Positions 23,349 to 36,052 of a stretch of DNA of 64,000 bases are shown piece after piece. The translations under genes and the position numbers were made by a program. Source of the DNA: Ectobius pallidus (Eukaryota > Arthropoda > Insecta > Blattodea > Ectobiidae); contig CAXKWD010000005.1 of assembly GCA_964059195.1 (NCBI GenBank), positions 42,051,825 to 42,115,824 of the forward strand. The letters run 5' to 3'. Numbering within the stretch: position 1 is the first letter of the stretch; the number at the start of each line of letters is the position of its first letter. The notes beneath the pieces are model-generated. The model saw only the letters and a program-made list of their open reading frames with translations. It made no database searches and was not told the origin of the DNA.

Positions 23349-24120
23349 AGGTATATTTTATCTTTAATGTCTCATTACATTTTTTGTCTTTCATCCACAC
23401 CTCTGTAAACAGTCGCCAGGGGAATCTTATTTTCGGACTCACCCTCGTACTATTCTAAAGTCAAGGGTACCGCACATCTGGCTAGATATTATAATATTGA
23501 CTGTTCTTGAGATAAAATCATAAATAATCTAAGAAGAAAGAATATATAATGTGACATAATTACAAAAACACATATACAGCGCGAACAAAGTATTTCTCTG
23601 ATTATGAAACAGTTTTGCAAGTACAACTAATTTTTAATAAATTATTCAAAAGGGTCAGCAGGTAGGCTGTATTTTATGGCACCCTGTGAAACATAATCAG
23701 CTTTGTTTAAATAAATATAGGTATTTTTAATTCCATATTGTAGTGCTGTAGGACTCCGGATTATTGGAGCGTTCTTGCTAATTGAGCCCACATTTACGGC
23801 AACAACTTATCAGGAAAAATTGGAGCTTTATGTTGTACTTCAGTTACAGGAATTTCAGCCAAGGATGGTGTATCAACAAGAACGAGAGCTCCACCACACT
23901 GACCTGTATTTGTGTCTCTCCAACCTTTCCAGACACATGGATCGGTAGGGACGGTCCAACATCTTAGCCAGCACCAGATATAACACCTTTTGAATTGTTA
24001 TGTGGGTACAAAAGGGATAAAGATTTTAGTTGAAACTCTGAAGGCTGAAGAGATGCTGTAGCGATGGTGACTGAAGAGATGTTGGCGAAGTCTTGGCGAA
24101 AAATTATTGAGTAACAATAA

Positions 24121-24417
24121 GACGTTGGCCGCGGTAGTCTAGAGGTCGCGGCATCAAACCCGTCCGCGGTCAATGGATTTTTCAAGATGTAAAAATCCTG
24201 GGAACGGAATCCTTCGGGATGGACTTTAATCTGGGGGGCCCGTGTCGTAGATTTATGGCACATAAAATAACTCAAAGCCTAAATTAGAGCCTCTGGACAA
24301 AATTCCTCGGCCCTTTCACGTCCAAGTAATGTCTTAGTTTCCGGAAAATAAGAGTAACAAAATTCAAATAGGTAACAGCAAACTCCACTTGGAGGCCCTA
24401 CGCTTCACCACTGGGAG
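24121..24417 (+). mobile_element. Damaged copy of the 7571 SINE
   Basis: It matches the element at 7571-7953 from GGCCGCGGTRGTCTAG through GGATTTTT and the GCCTCTGG body, but about 30 bp between box A and box B are deleted and the (GA)n tail is lost. It cannot be an efficient polymerase III template. Confidence 0.75.
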
Positions 24418-25160
24418 TAATATAACATATGATGAATAATACGTTCTGCGAGTAACAAACGGATCACATTCTGAAGTGTTAAAAAAATGCTATATCTAGC
24501 GTAGATATCATTCCTAAAGTAATACACTTTTGTAAAAGGGGAATACTGTCAAGAATATGTTCCCAGATACTTTAATTGTGAATATTAGGACAATAGTAGC
24601 AGAGCGCTTTTCTCCACGTCTCTCTCCACACTCAACTATCAGGCAAAAGTATTATAATCATATTACTCATCCTCTTCAACGAGATCCCAAACAAAATCCT
24701 AGAAACATACGAACTTGTTTCAGACGCTTCAACACAGTCATTATGAACAACAAACCAAACTTTCTACTAACGAGCGTTTCAAAACCACTTTTCTATTGCA
24801 TTTTCCACTTTGTCCTTAGCGATTAAACTTTCTTGCTTTCTGGGAGAGTAGGCCTATATTTTCTACAACTTCTTAATTAATGAATGAAGTGGATTTATTT
24901 GACAGGAACTAATTTAGTAAACTTGATTATTTTTTTGTTACCTTTGCAAATATTAAACTCTTCTCATGCAAGAGAATACTAACGTTACTTCACGCCTTCA
25001 CAATGTGCGATCTGTTAGTTTATGTTTTGACAAATTATAAAAAGTTCAATTATGAATCCCACGATAAAAATACAAGAAGGGAGGCATCATTTAACTTATC
25101 GTTAAAAAACGTTTTATTATTGTAGGATAGAAGCTCAGTTCTAATCTTGTACCAACGATT
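24418..25160. other. No gene recognised
   Basis: AT-rich. An 89-codon plus-strand ORF (24557-24826) has no recognisable motif; I do not call it a gene. Confidence 0.4.
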
Positions 25161-25845
25161 TTTAGGTAGATTTCGAAGAAAAATCTACCTATTGCAATGG
25201 ATACATGTCATGATTTTCGAAAAATTATTTCATATCTTTACGTTTCATGCTTCCCTAAGTACGAAACCACCGCCCGTTCAAAAAAAAAAATTGTGATATT
25301 TATATATATATCTTTACACGCTAGCGGCCGTAATTTTGACGATATTTGAACCAAATTTTAATATGTTATTTCTAGGCCCAATAGTTCGGACAAGTTCGTT
25401 AATGAAAATTGGCCCAAGGGGGTGGTCGGGGGAGGGGGTTGAAATTTTGAAAACTTTATATCTCGGCCCCTATGAAATATAGAGGGAAACTTTGTTTGAA
25501 TAAATTAGAGTACTCCCTATGGAGTTCACAGTGACACCAACGATTCGGGGGTTTTGGGGGTACAAGTGGGGGTGGGGGTGGGGGTGGGGGTGGGGGGATG
25601 GAAATTCGAAATTTTTGAAACCACGTCTTGTGAGGTATCATTGAAAAGCTCTAGTTTCTCGACAGCTCTCATTTAAGGTGAGATTTGAATGTTTTAAAAA
25701 GTGCTCTTTCCTCTTTTTTGCAATTATTATTGTGGGTTTGTCATGCCAAGGCTAAAGAAGAAGAGTGCTGCGCAGCGACAATAAATTAACCCAAAAGTAC
25801 TTCGAAATCTACCTCAGCCTGTAGGCCTGCCTAAAGGGATTTTTT
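25161..25845 (+). repeat. Dispersed ~0.7-kb repeat, copy 1
   Basis: It starts TTTAGGTAGATTTCGAAG and near its right end has CTTCGAAATCTACCT, a 15-bp inverted match, then GCCTGTAGGCCTGCC and T-run. Copies 2 and 3 lie at 35871-36725 and 41442-42166. It contains an AT-rich dinucleotide tract and a strong G-run tract. No ORF is conserved between copies apart from proline-rich translations of the G-run, which are artefacts. It looks like a non-autonomous DNA element of unknown family. Confidence 0.75.
25561..25600 (+). repeat. G-run tract, potential G-quadruplex
   Basis: Five or more runs of five to six G separated by single T, following further G5 runs at 25545-25560. Copy 2 has a shorter version (36301-36330); copy 3 has it on the other strand (41710-41755), largely decayed. 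Confidence 0.7.
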
Positions 25846-26708
25846 AAAATTTAATAGTCAATATTCCCACTTAAAAGTTTTTTTTTACATAAATGTTGCC
25901 CTGAAAATACACGTTTCTTAAAGTTGTGCTATAGCCTAGTAACTAATACGCACATGGCTCACGTATTATTTTGTTGAATTTTTAAAAGAATTTCAGGAGT
26001 GACAAATGTTGTATTCAGTCAAGATTCAAAATAACATTAGAAATTAATAGGATAACCGTCAACCAGATAACCGGATAATGACGTACTTTAACCAATAATC
26101 CAATTACTTGTAATTCTTCAAGTATCTGTAGATAGTTTAGATGATGATAAGTATAGCTGAATCGGCGGTTCCACTTCAAGTAGATTGTTGAAAACGTTTC
26201 TTTTATCCACATGGATAAGCATGTCCATGGTATTGTCCATATGGAGGTGCATAACAAGTGTAGAGAACCGTTAGTACATAGACCTAGACAATGAGAATTA
26301 ACTATTAAATAATTTCTCATCTATGATTAATTGACATAAAATAAAACCAGCTAAAATATGAACCCAAATAACCGTTCAGACTGACGTAAAGTTGAGCGCC
26401 AATCAGTGCAATTTTAATTCACTGATAAAATTTATAATGTAGCAGTTTCACCTGGTTTTGGTCAGCGGGTTTGGAAAATTACAAGGGAATCGGGATCCAC
26501 TGTAATTTCAAAAGAGCGAGTCACACCAACAGGAGAAATCGGACAATTTACTGTAGCAATATTATTTACAGGTATTATTCCTAAATTATCATTTGTGGCA
26601 TCATTTATCGCCAATGAAAATGTCTACACGTGGTTAGAAACACTGATCGTTTGATTTGCATGAACACGTGAAGGGTAATAATAATTCAATGCAATACACG
26701 AAGATTGA
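25846..26708. other. No gene recognised
   Basis: AT-rich, no supported feature; a 101-codon minus ORF at 26015-26320 has no motif. Confidence 0.4.
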
Positions 26709-27079
26709 CTATAGTCCATTTGAAACGTCGGAGGAGCAAACATAAACACGGGAGGGAAGAAGCGAAAAGCGCAGTTCACAAGATGTCGAACGAAGAAGGT
26801 TTGGTAGTGTTTAAGTTTAGTTGTCCTTACTTTCGCCATTTTCCCACGCAATTATCGATAAACTGCTAGCCTACTTAACTCTTCCATGCCCAATGTTTAT
26901 TACCCTTCTCAACTCACAATATTTCGCAGCAACATTTCAGTCACTTTAAATAAAATCTTTTTTGTGCATTATAAGTCTACATATTAGTTGTATTTCAACA
27001 AATTAAGCAGTATTTTTAGTATAATAATTTTAAAACAGAATTTACACTTGGACAGCACGAGAATATGAAGATAATAATT

Positions 27080-27230
27080 ACAATAATAATAACAAAAACG
27101 ATAATAATAATAATAATAATAATAACCATAATACGCAATAATAAACAATAACAATAATAATAACCATGATACGCTATAATAATAATAATAATAAAATACT
27201 AATAATAATAATAATAAAATAATAATAATT

Positions 27231-27262
<32 letters not shown>
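27080..27262. repeat. (AAT)n microsatellite
   Basis: Imperfect AAT/ATA repeats over about 180 bp. A second block lies at 27990-28060. Both are inside the 26712-28279 element. Confidence 0.9.
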
Positions 27263-27264
<2 letters not shown>

Positions 27265-27539
27265 AAAGAATAGAACAGTACCACTGCCGAAATTACCTTC
27301 ATGTAAAGTTTAAAAGATTCAAGAAAGTGGTAGTATTAGAACGCCTGTACCATAAGGTCGATGATGAAACTTTATTTAGTAGCCTATATCTCTAATCGAT
27401 GTGGATTATCATGCAGTACAGTTTTGTACAAATTGATTATTCGAATTTTTTCACCACTACTTAATGCTTTACCTCGTGGATGTTTTTTTCACCGGTGACT
27501 GCATCTTGGAGCTGCCAGGTTGAGCATTATCCTCCATTT

Positions 27540-27857
27540 ATCCAAACTTAACTCCGTGGCGCTAACATCCCAGAAAGGATAAGGCCTACCACCCGACCGC
27601 TGCGTCATCTACCATAGGCAGACTGCAGACAGCAGGATTGGGGGCATATGGTCAGCATGCCGACACCCACGCCGTTAATGGTGGTTTCCATGACCGGAGC
27701 CGCTATTTCTCTATCAAGTAGATCCTCAATTTGAATCAGGAACGAGGCTGAGTGCACCCCTACGAAACCTCCCTACCTCAGAAAAATCCGAGTAGGTACC
27801 GCGGATCGAACCCGGCTAGTCAGCGACGCTAACCACAAGACCACGCCGGCGGCCTAG
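27540..27857 (-). mobile_element. tRNA-derived SINE
   Basis: The minus-strand head starts GGCCGCCGGCGTGGTCTTGT and has box A-like TGGTCTTGTGGTTAGCG (about 27828-27846) and box B GGGTTCGATCCGCGG (about 27799-27815). It then has GGATTTTTCTGAGGTAGGGA and a body ending near 27540. A shorter relative is at 15160-15345, and a scrap of its 3' part (CTGCGTCATCTACCATAGG) is at about 32400. Confidence 0.8.
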
Positions 27858-28282
27858 AAGCACAAGCAAACTACTTAATTTCTAGTTCACTCACTACTCC
27901 TAATAGTGATAAATATAACACTATCACATTAACAGTACCGTAACAAAAACAATAACGTTGGCGATAATACGAACTAATTAATAATAAAATTGGAATAACG
28001 ATAACAATAATAATAACAATAATAATAGTAATAGCAATAATAGTAATAATAATAATAACGTGTACGAAGCAAAGATTCACTTCTGAAAGAAAACAAGACG
28101 TCGCAAATACACTACCTCAGACACTGCGTTTACTTCAAACTAATACAAGAACAAGCGAAAGGTTGTGAACCGTGCTGCCAGTGGTGTGTTACTGTCTCAA
28201 CCAATGAGAGCCAGCAAGAAAAGGTGAGTGACACAGAGAGCGTGTTTATGTTTGCTCCTCCGACGTTTCAAATGGAGTATAG

Positions 28283-28856
28283 CAAATCTATTCTAAAAGT
28301 CATCATGATCGGAGCGGTCCTTTTCCGTGTCCAGCTCGTAGCGATGATCCAGAGTCGTTAAGGAATAATTTAACGGGTTTTCTTAACTAACCCAAAGCCT
28401 TTGAAAGCTTTAATGGGATAGGCCAGGACACAATATGGTTTACGGTTCTTTAATTCTGTTGGCTGGCTTATTCGATTCAAGTTAAAGGCGAAATGATTTC
28501 CGTTTTAAACTACTTCACGTTTTCACTGGGAATGCTTTTGTGGAATTGTCAAAAGTCCACCATTTTGCTAGTACATCATGGCTAACTGTTTATTCTGCAT
28601 TGTGAGTGAGCTTATCTATTTTAATCTTGATTTTGGCCATGCTATAAGTGTATTGTAGTGAAATGACTACCTGAAACCAAATTTCTGAGAGGCTCGCAGG
28701 GTTTTCTGTCAGCTTCCAGTGGAATAATTTTACCATTAGAAATATTCATCTTCACTATTACTACAATATTATGTTTAATACTGATTACATTAAAACATTT
28801 ATTGTATTTAATAAATGTATTCTATCATATCCTTTTAAGATTTAATTTATTATAAA
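28283..28856. other. No gene recognised
   Basis: AT-rich sequence between the TA-flanked element and the Helitron pair; no feature supported. Confidence 0.4.
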
Positions 28857-29519
28857 CTAGCAGGTGCCCGCGGCTTCTCCCACGAAAATTAATTCGAAGA
28901 TTAAAAATTAAGAGCAACACAATTAAAACATTATATTTATCAACACTTATGCGTGAATCATTCATGGATTTGGAGTTCATTCCACAATTAGAAAGCGTCG
29001 CTTGGTTTAAAAAAAATAAATAAAAAAAATAGTAATAGATAAAAAAAACTCAGATTCGAGTTCCCTGGCCCAGAAAACACCTGCATAGTGAATTCCGTTC
29101 AAATCGAACAACGTTTGCCCATTTAGGCCTATATTCATTATCCCTCTTCCGTATAGGTTGAAATTTTCAGATGTCTGCGTGCCTTGATATTATAAACAAA
29201 CGAATCGACCTGGGTGAGCTCAAAGATTCGAAGCGATCTATAATTCCATGCGATATATTGAAAATATCGCGGTGCTTTTATTTACAACTTATGACAAAAG
29301 AAGGAAAAGCCACCTGCTTCGATAGCACAAAAGTCAAGTTTTCTGCCAGTTTTTCACTCGTAACTCGCAAACGAAACGAAAATAATAATTCCGGCTTCAA
29401 GGTGCATTTGGCCATCCTTCAGTCGATCTACGTTTAAAATTTCAGATTTCTGCATTCAGTAGATTTTGCTGGGCATCGCGTACAGACAGATAGACAAGCA
29501 CTTCCTCTTATTTATTAGA
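28857..29519 (-). mobile_element. Non-autonomous Helitron, copy H1
   Basis: On the minus strand it starts TCTAATAAATAAGAGG after a host A and ends in a CCGCGGGC hairpin, a short spacer and CTAG before a host T. Helitrons begin TC, end CTRR with a hairpin some 10 bp upstream, and insert between A and T without target duplication; all of these are met. At 663 bp it lacks Rep/helicase, so it depends on an autonomous relative. H2 starts only 7 bp away in the same orientation. Confidence 0.75.
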
Positions 29520-29526
29520 TACCGTA

Positions 29527-30415
29527 CTAGCAGATCCTCGCGGCTTTGCCCACGATAATTAATTGAAAGACTAAAAATTAAGAGCAAAATAATTAAAACA
29601 TTATATTTATTAACACTTAGCACGCGAAACATTTATAGGCCTAAACTAAACGATTAATAATTAATGGAACAGCTAAAAATCCGCTTTTGAACTGAATTCC
29701 ACGATTAGAAAATGCAGCTTGGGAAAAACGACCTCAGATTCGAGTTCCCTGGCCCAGAAAACCCCTGCATAATGAGATTCGCCAAAATCGATCAATGTTT
29801 GACAAAAGAAGGCAAAGTCACCTGTTTTGATAGCGAAGAAAATAACGTTTTCTGCCAGTTTTTCACTCGTAACTTGCAAATGAAAACTAAAATAAAAAAT
29901 CCGGCTTAGAGGTGCATTCGGCCACTCTTCAGTTCATCTACGTTTAAAATTTCAGATCTCTGCTTTCAGTAGATTTATATTTATTATCACTTGCACGCGA
30001 AACATACAGAGGCCTAAACTAAACCATTAATAATAATTAATGAAACAGCTAAACATCCATCTTTGAAGTGCATTCCACGATTAGAAAACGCAGCTTGGGA
30101 AAAATGACTCAGATTCGAGTTTCTTTGTCCAGAAAACCCCTGCATAGTTAGTTCCGTCCAAATCGATCAATGTTTGACAAAAGAAGGCAAAGCCATCTGT
30201 TTCGATAGTGAAAAAAAAAATTACGATTTCTGCCAGTTTTTCACTCGTAACTCTCGAACTAAAACGAAAATAAAAAATCCTGCTTCAAGGTTAATTTGGC
30301 CAACCTGCACTCCATCTACGTGTAAAATTTCAGATCTCTGCATTCAGTAGATTTCGCTGGGCATCGCGTACAGACAGAAAGACAGACATACAAACACTTC
30401 CTTTTATTAATTAGA
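29527..30415 (-). mobile_element. Non-autonomous Helitron, copy H2, with internal duplication
   Basis: The ends are as in H1: the 5' TC is at 30415 after a host A, and the 3' CTAG at 29527-29530 is before a host T. The hairpin before CTAG is somewhat decayed. About 370 bp of the interior is duplicated in tandem (roughly 29606-29975 and 29976-30357), which explains the 889-bp length against 663 bp in H1. Confidence 0.75.
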
Positions 30416-30890
30416 TTAATTATAATTCTTAATACATGTATAGGTTTAATATGGAAATTATTGTACTTATTAAGGGCCTAGTCATATTAAACTCTTTTTC
30501 CTCTGCAGTCAAGTCGTTAAGTAAAACTTAAAAAAAATAATAACAAACCCAGCTCAAAAGAAAATATATCCTCCAAATAGGGAATAATTATTCAAATTAA
30601 CAATGACAAAATTAATCTAAATACAGGTTATTCCAGGCCTTTCCAACTCAGGTGCTGCCACGGGGCAGGCCAGCACCGGTGTAGAACCAGAGGCTGCTCC
30701 AAAGGTCTAGCCAGCGATCACCTTATAAAAACAATATTATTAATAACAATAACATGAACACGCCATTTATTCTCTACATAATATATTGTGTTTGCCTTTG
30801 TGTACATTTAGAATGTAAGTAGATTATTAATATCGTTTTGCCGTAACTAATTTACCAATATTGATCATGTATTGATTTGGCAAAGGAAAT

Positions 30891-31064
30891 TCAAAGTACA
30901 GCCTCTAAGGTAACATCAGAAAGAGAAGTCCTAGTTTTACTTTTATTTAAATTCATAATTGAAAACACCTGTTTGCATGTATAAGTTGGCGTAAATTTTA
31001 AAGCAAGTGCGTGAAGTTTGGGAAATTTCTGTGGATGAATATCTTTGTAAAATGAAAGTAAATC
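30891..31064 (-). pseudogene. hAT transposase C-terminal (dimerisation) fragment
   Basis: The minus-strand frame reads FPKLHALALKFTPTYTCKQV and then FSIMNLNKSKTRTSLSDVTL, the signature of the hAT family C-terminal dimerisation domain in ZBED5/GTF2IRD2-like transposases. In those, a Y.CE.SFS.MN..KSK.R..L pattern is conserved. A TGA at 30891 cuts the domain, and nothing of the catalytic core can be recognised upstream. Position inside an element with hAT ends and 8-bp duplication supports the call. Confidence 0.75.
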
Positions 31065-31569
31065 TCCGGTGTAGTGGTAGTACCTATACTTCTATCACTT
31101 CTGTTTGGAAACATGATGGTGATTTTCAGGACAAAATATGGCGTCAAAAATATTTCAAGTTGAGGTGCCATAATTATTTATTTATTTATTGTACTAAGAA
31201 TATTACAGGCTAATGCCCAATTACAATATTCTCGCTTATATTAATACACCAGATTCTAATATTAAATATTTAAAGTGATATTCATAATAATTAAACTAAT
31301 ACTATAACTATAAAAAAACACACAGAAAAGAAAAACAGAAACACAAACAATATGACAATTACACAAGGGAACATATTATGAAAAACAAATAATAATATAA
31401 ATAATAATATAATAGTGTTGGAGGAAAATATATATCCTATATCAGAAAGATTCAAATAAAGAAATGACATGCAGCATATTTTAATAATTATTATTATACA
31501 ATTATTATACATTTCAACGTCAAATCAATTACAGTTGGCTTTGGCTATTTTTGTCATACCTTGGAAATA

Positions 31570-32063
31570 AAAAGCATCGCGATCTCTTGAATGGTGTAAG
31601 GCCACGCTGGACGATTCATTTGTTTAAAATGTCAAGGCACGCAGATGTCTGAAATTTTCAACATAAACGGAAGAGGGATAAGGCCTATAGGCCTAAATGG
31701 ACATTGATCACTATGCAGGGATTTTCTGGGCCAGGGAACTCGATCGCTTTTGTAAGTCCGTCCTGGACGATTCATGTGTTTAGAATGTAAGGCCCGTAGA
31801 CATGAAATTTTCAACCTACACGGATAGTCAATATAGGCCTAAATATGGTCAAACATTGTTCGATTTGGACGAAACTCACTATACAGGGGTTTTCTGGGCC
31901 AAGGAACTCGAATCTGAGGTCGCTTTTACCACGCGACGCTATCTAATCGTGGTATGTAGTCCACGTGATTTAGGTGTTACTAAATATAATGATTTAATTA
32001 TCACGCTCTCAATTTTTAATTTTTGAAATAATTATCGCGGGCGAAGCCGCGGGCACATGCTAG
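31570..32063 (+). mobile_element. Non-autonomous Helitron, copy H3 (5' end unclear)
   Basis: It ends in a GCGGGCGAAGCCGC hairpin, an 8-bp spacer and CTAG (32060-32063) before T. The body matches H1 and H2 in the other orientation (AGGCCTAAAT, TTTTCTGGGCCAGGGAACTC). Part of the 5' half is duplicated and the TC start could not be fixed. It is nested in the hAT element. Confidence 0.65.
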
Positions 32064-32242
32064 TATTTAAATAAGACGTTACATCCACCAAAAAAGCGAG
32101 GTGAGCTACCCATTGTGCTGCCTGACGCACACATGCAGTCACACCGGCCGCTACGTAGGGAAGGAGAGCACCGGTGTGGTGCTGGGTGCTGCGCTGGTGC
32201 CCCCAACTCAGAGTGCTCGAGTTGGAAGGGCCTGGGTTATTC

Positions 32243-33440
32243 AGTTATTTCCCCCAGCTCTAGTGTTAAGGTTACCGCAGATTTTTTTCAATTAACATAA
32301 TTAAGATAGAGGATTTTCCAATTGAAACAGTATTAAGTGTTTGACTAAACTAAAATCCCTGGTTCTGCATCCGTGGAGGGACTAGGTTTAACATCCGACA
32401 GCTGCGTCATCTACCATAGGTAAACTTGTTTAATAAGTTGACGTGCTTAAAAATCACTTATCATGGAAGTTGTTGCTAGTGTTCGATTATTATTTGGCAA
32501 TCATTATTATATCATTATATTAATATTGCTGCATAATATAAATATATACATATATATATATACAAAGATATACATAAATATAAATAAGAAAAGGAGTTAG
32601 TGTAGCATCTCACAATTACCTTATCACATTTAGCAATATATCAGATGCAAAATGAAATGGAGGAACGTTTCTGCGAAGTAATCAAGAACAGCTTTCTTCT
32701 TCCCTTCTCATCAACTCAATCTCGCTTTATTCCAAATAAGACAGGAGACAACTGCATCTTCCAACCCACACTCAAATTTAAACGATGGTGGATTCCAATT
32801 CATAACCACCCAAGTCTATACATTGCATCAAACAAAAACGTTTCAAATCAAAGTAAAATCGTTAATGAGAAATCCATTCACTCAGAAAGCATGCTATTGA
32901 AGGAATGGAAACTGAAGTTAACTAATGAAATGGTTTAGGTTACTGTCATTTACGGACATTAACCCAAGCGATAATTATCCAAGATAACTTATATGGAGAC
33001 ATAAAACTCCTAAGTTCAATGAACAGCGATTGGGCGTGCGCTATGTTCCACTAATATTTTCGAAATTTTAAGTAGGAATACATGTAAAATACCTGACATA
33101 CTTAAACAACATCATATAGGTGTGCTTATATTATTATAAGTATCAGATTCTCGCTTTATATAAGTTATAAGTGCATATTGTGTATTACGTTTAGTATCAA
33201 TAACGAGATTTAAAGATTTTTAAACATTGTGAAATTAAGAAAATACAATCATTTACTTGAATTCAAATTTGTAATCAGAAGAATTCTTCCAACCTGTCTA
33301 CAAATGGGCTGAACATCTCGGCAGCCTTTCCGTAAAATGAACTGCTTCCTTCCAAACGAGTAGAAAAATGTCAGTCTTGCCACAGTTTAATAACGAGATA
33401 ATGTATTCGAGAAACTCTGTACATTTTCCCTGTACAGCGA
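32243..33440. other. No gene recognised; SINE scrap near 32360-32420
   Basis: A 60-bp stretch resembles the 3' body of the 27540 SINE. A 97-codon ORF at 32645-32938 has no domain I recognise; it is the only frame here of note. Confidence 0.4.
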
Positions 33441-33513
33441 CCTCATCGAGAATCGAAGCCGCGACCTTCCGGTTTTTAGCGCAGTGCCTCAACCACTACG
33501 CTACGGCGTACCC
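33440..33513 (-). mobile_element. tRNA-derived SINE head
   Basis: On the minus strand CCGTAGCGTAGTGGTTGAGG is a good box A, and GGTCGCGGCTTCGATTCTC (about 33448-33466) is box B-like. This could be a SINE head or a tRNA-derived pseudogene. The 3' limit is not clear, and no cloverleaf compatible with a functional tRNA was found. Confidence 0.6.
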
Positions 33514-33519
33514 TACAAC

Positions 33520-35722
33520 CTACAACCCTCGGATCCATTGGCCAGCACTGAACCGCCAAATTGTACTTTTCCGAATTCATAAATATATCAAATCTTTTAG
33601 TGTAGCATACCTCTATACTTAATCTTTAATAATATTTTATTTTGAACCTTTTACTTTCATGGAGCAAAGATTTCACTTTGAGAACATCTCTAATCTGTGA
33701 AATAGCAGGTCATACTGCCAAATTCATGCAGGACAATTAAATCTAATCATAATTTTGAGAAAAAATCTACTATTCAATTAGATCAGTCATAAAAAGGTTA
33801 ATTTCGTTATTTCATTAGACATATTAGATATTGCCCTTGCGCCTAAATATTTTATCTGTAAACATATAGTTTTTAATAACTATTCAAATATTCCATATAA
33901 TTTTAATTCGCAGAAGATGTCGCTGCTGAAGAGTATGGCTTATTACGAAAATGACTGATGGACGCATATGTAAGTTTTTCAGGAAGTTGCGCTCCTCAAA
34001 GAGATGGTGAGAAGTGGACCAAATATTGAAGAGTTTCTGCAAAGGCAAAAGGCGAGGAAGACATAATCTCATGAATTATTAGTCACATAAAGACATTCAT
34101 TCAAATTATATTAAATATGTAGAACGTAGGCTACGTTTTAACTTTTCTTGTCTGCAGCTCAGGATGAACCGTTCGTGTATCGGTCCGCCGTTTTGAGATT
34201 TATTTCTGCGGCGGGTGGAAAAAAGTGTTACATCAAATTTTACACTTTTTTCGGAAGTTCAACAGAACGGCTTAAACTTGGTGTCAATTATACTACCCCC
34301 CCCCCCCAAGTCAAAAGCGCGATCTCAACATTTCATTATGCCAAATTTTCTTGGCATCTTAAGTCGATTTTGAAATAGACTTTCTTTTAACAGCGTTTTT
34401 CAGGCATTATTTATTGGAATGCACCCATTTCACTTAGGAAATAACTGCATTGTGTTTATAGCTACTTTATAGCTAATCAATTATGTGAAAAAATGAATTT
34501 AAGAAAATCTTGAGATATGCCCTTATGGCTTAGATTTTTGGCTTTAAAATTTTTTTAGAAGCTTCTCGATCCCAAGGTATTCAGCAGCTTTCTCTCTTTA
34601 TTGTACGAACTTCTCAATGTTAGTGCATCTTTCAAGTGCATATCCTGCTCTTTCCATTAACTACCAGCTGCGCTGCAATATTTTGTAGCATTTTAAAATA
34701 TTCCCGTAATTGCATTCGAAGTTGTCACACTTTGTAATCCACAAAAAGGATTAAAATGAAATTTCATTATCATATTAACACTCCGAATGCAAAATTCCAT
34801 TTGTCCCCACACAATATGAATTTCAACCGGGTTTTTGATCGGTGCCATCAGACCACAATTCTATCAAATTAATTCAGATATCAATGTAATTTAAATGAGG
34901 TGTCGCACGATGGGAGGACGAGAGGGGAATGGGGGATTAACTTGGCGCCGTACAACAGATGTTCCTAAACTACATCCAGTTTCAAACTACTGTCATTTTC
35001 ACTCACTCAGTTTCATGCACATCTGATTACAATATTAATGTCACTCTCACTCCCTTCTGCTTTTAAAAACAATGTTCAACTTCATATCTTGCTTGCAATT
35101 GTAAGGGTGGGAATGACTCCGTCTTCCGACTGCATAATGTAACATCCGAAACATTAAGAACTCAATGTTAGTTTCAAAATTTTACATTTCAATTATTTTG
35201 TGCTTTTCCGTTACCATTAAATATAAGTTAAACTGTAGCGATAACCTAGGTGTTTGGTGGGAAATGTGAGTCAACAAGAAAGGTGAAATATGTCGAGATT
35301 TACGTTATTCGTGAATACTCAAGGTTTATAACATATGTTTTATATAAACATAAATCAGACTTCATGTAGGCTATCTAAAAAATTATATTTCATGGCAGGC
35401 ATATATTGAATACAGTACGTCAGGAATAAAATATGTGTAACTTTTCTTACAGGAATGCAGACGGCAGAGGGAAAAAGCGTTAAATATTAATGAACTGTGA
35501 GTAGGTGATTGTGTACAGGAGAAATGTGAGTTAACTTCAGAAAAACTATAATCTCTCAGTCCTGTTTAGGCGTTATACTATTAATATTATCCCGTGACTG
35601 TTCGATACGTCATGGTTGTGATATCTTGGTATAGTGAATCCAGTAAAATAAATTGTGCAGACAAAATGAGAAATTCTTGTAGTGGTTTATTTAATGAATT
35701 TGGAGGGTAATATTAAGCTATA

Positions 35723-35758
<36 letters not shown>

Positions 35759-35870
35759 GTACATGGAATAAAAACAAAAATTGAAAGCTTAAAATCGCAT
35801 TTCCATCCATTTACCTTCGAATATTATACTAACAAATGTTAGGACCTACTACGCCTGCTACGCTACTCCT
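33520..35870. other. No gene recognised
   Basis: Unassigned AT-rich DNA with an (AAT)n microsatellite at about 35716-35755 and a C-run at 34301-34310. No motif-bearing ORF. Confidence 0.4.
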
Positions 35871-36020
35871 TTTAGGTAGATTTTCGAAGAAAAATCTACC
35901 TATTGCAATGGATACCACTTTATGATTTTCGAAAAATTCTTTCATATCTTTACGTTTCATGCTCCCCTAAGTACGAAACCACCGCCCGTTCAAAAAAAAA
36001 TTTGTGATATTTATATATAT

Positions 36021-36052
<32 letters not shown>

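Larger units (their letters stand above)
26712..28279. mobile_element. TA-flanked non-autonomous TIR element (1.57 kb)
   Basis: 26709-26750 and 28241-28282 are 42-bp inverted copies with one mismatch (TAGTCCATTTGAAACGTCGG and on), including TA on both sides. That is compatible with a Tc1/mariner-type target. The inside holds (AAT)n microsatellites and a SINE, but no transposase. Confidence 0.7.
30634..32234. mobile_element. hAT transposon, decayed, with nested Helitron
   Basis: GGTTATTC occurs directly at 30626-30633 and 32235-32242, an exact 8-bp duplication. The ends CAGGCCTTTCCAACTC and its inverted copy are terminal inverted repeats of about 20 bp. The inside carries a hAT transposase C-terminal remnant on the minus strand, an (AAAT)n-type tail at 31165-31220 and a Helitron ending at 32063. 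Confidence 0.85.

Noticed and set aside
33440..33513. Functional tRNA gene
   Set aside because: Only box A and box B similarity; no cloverleaf with a paired acceptor stem was found, so a SINE head or pseudogene is more likely.
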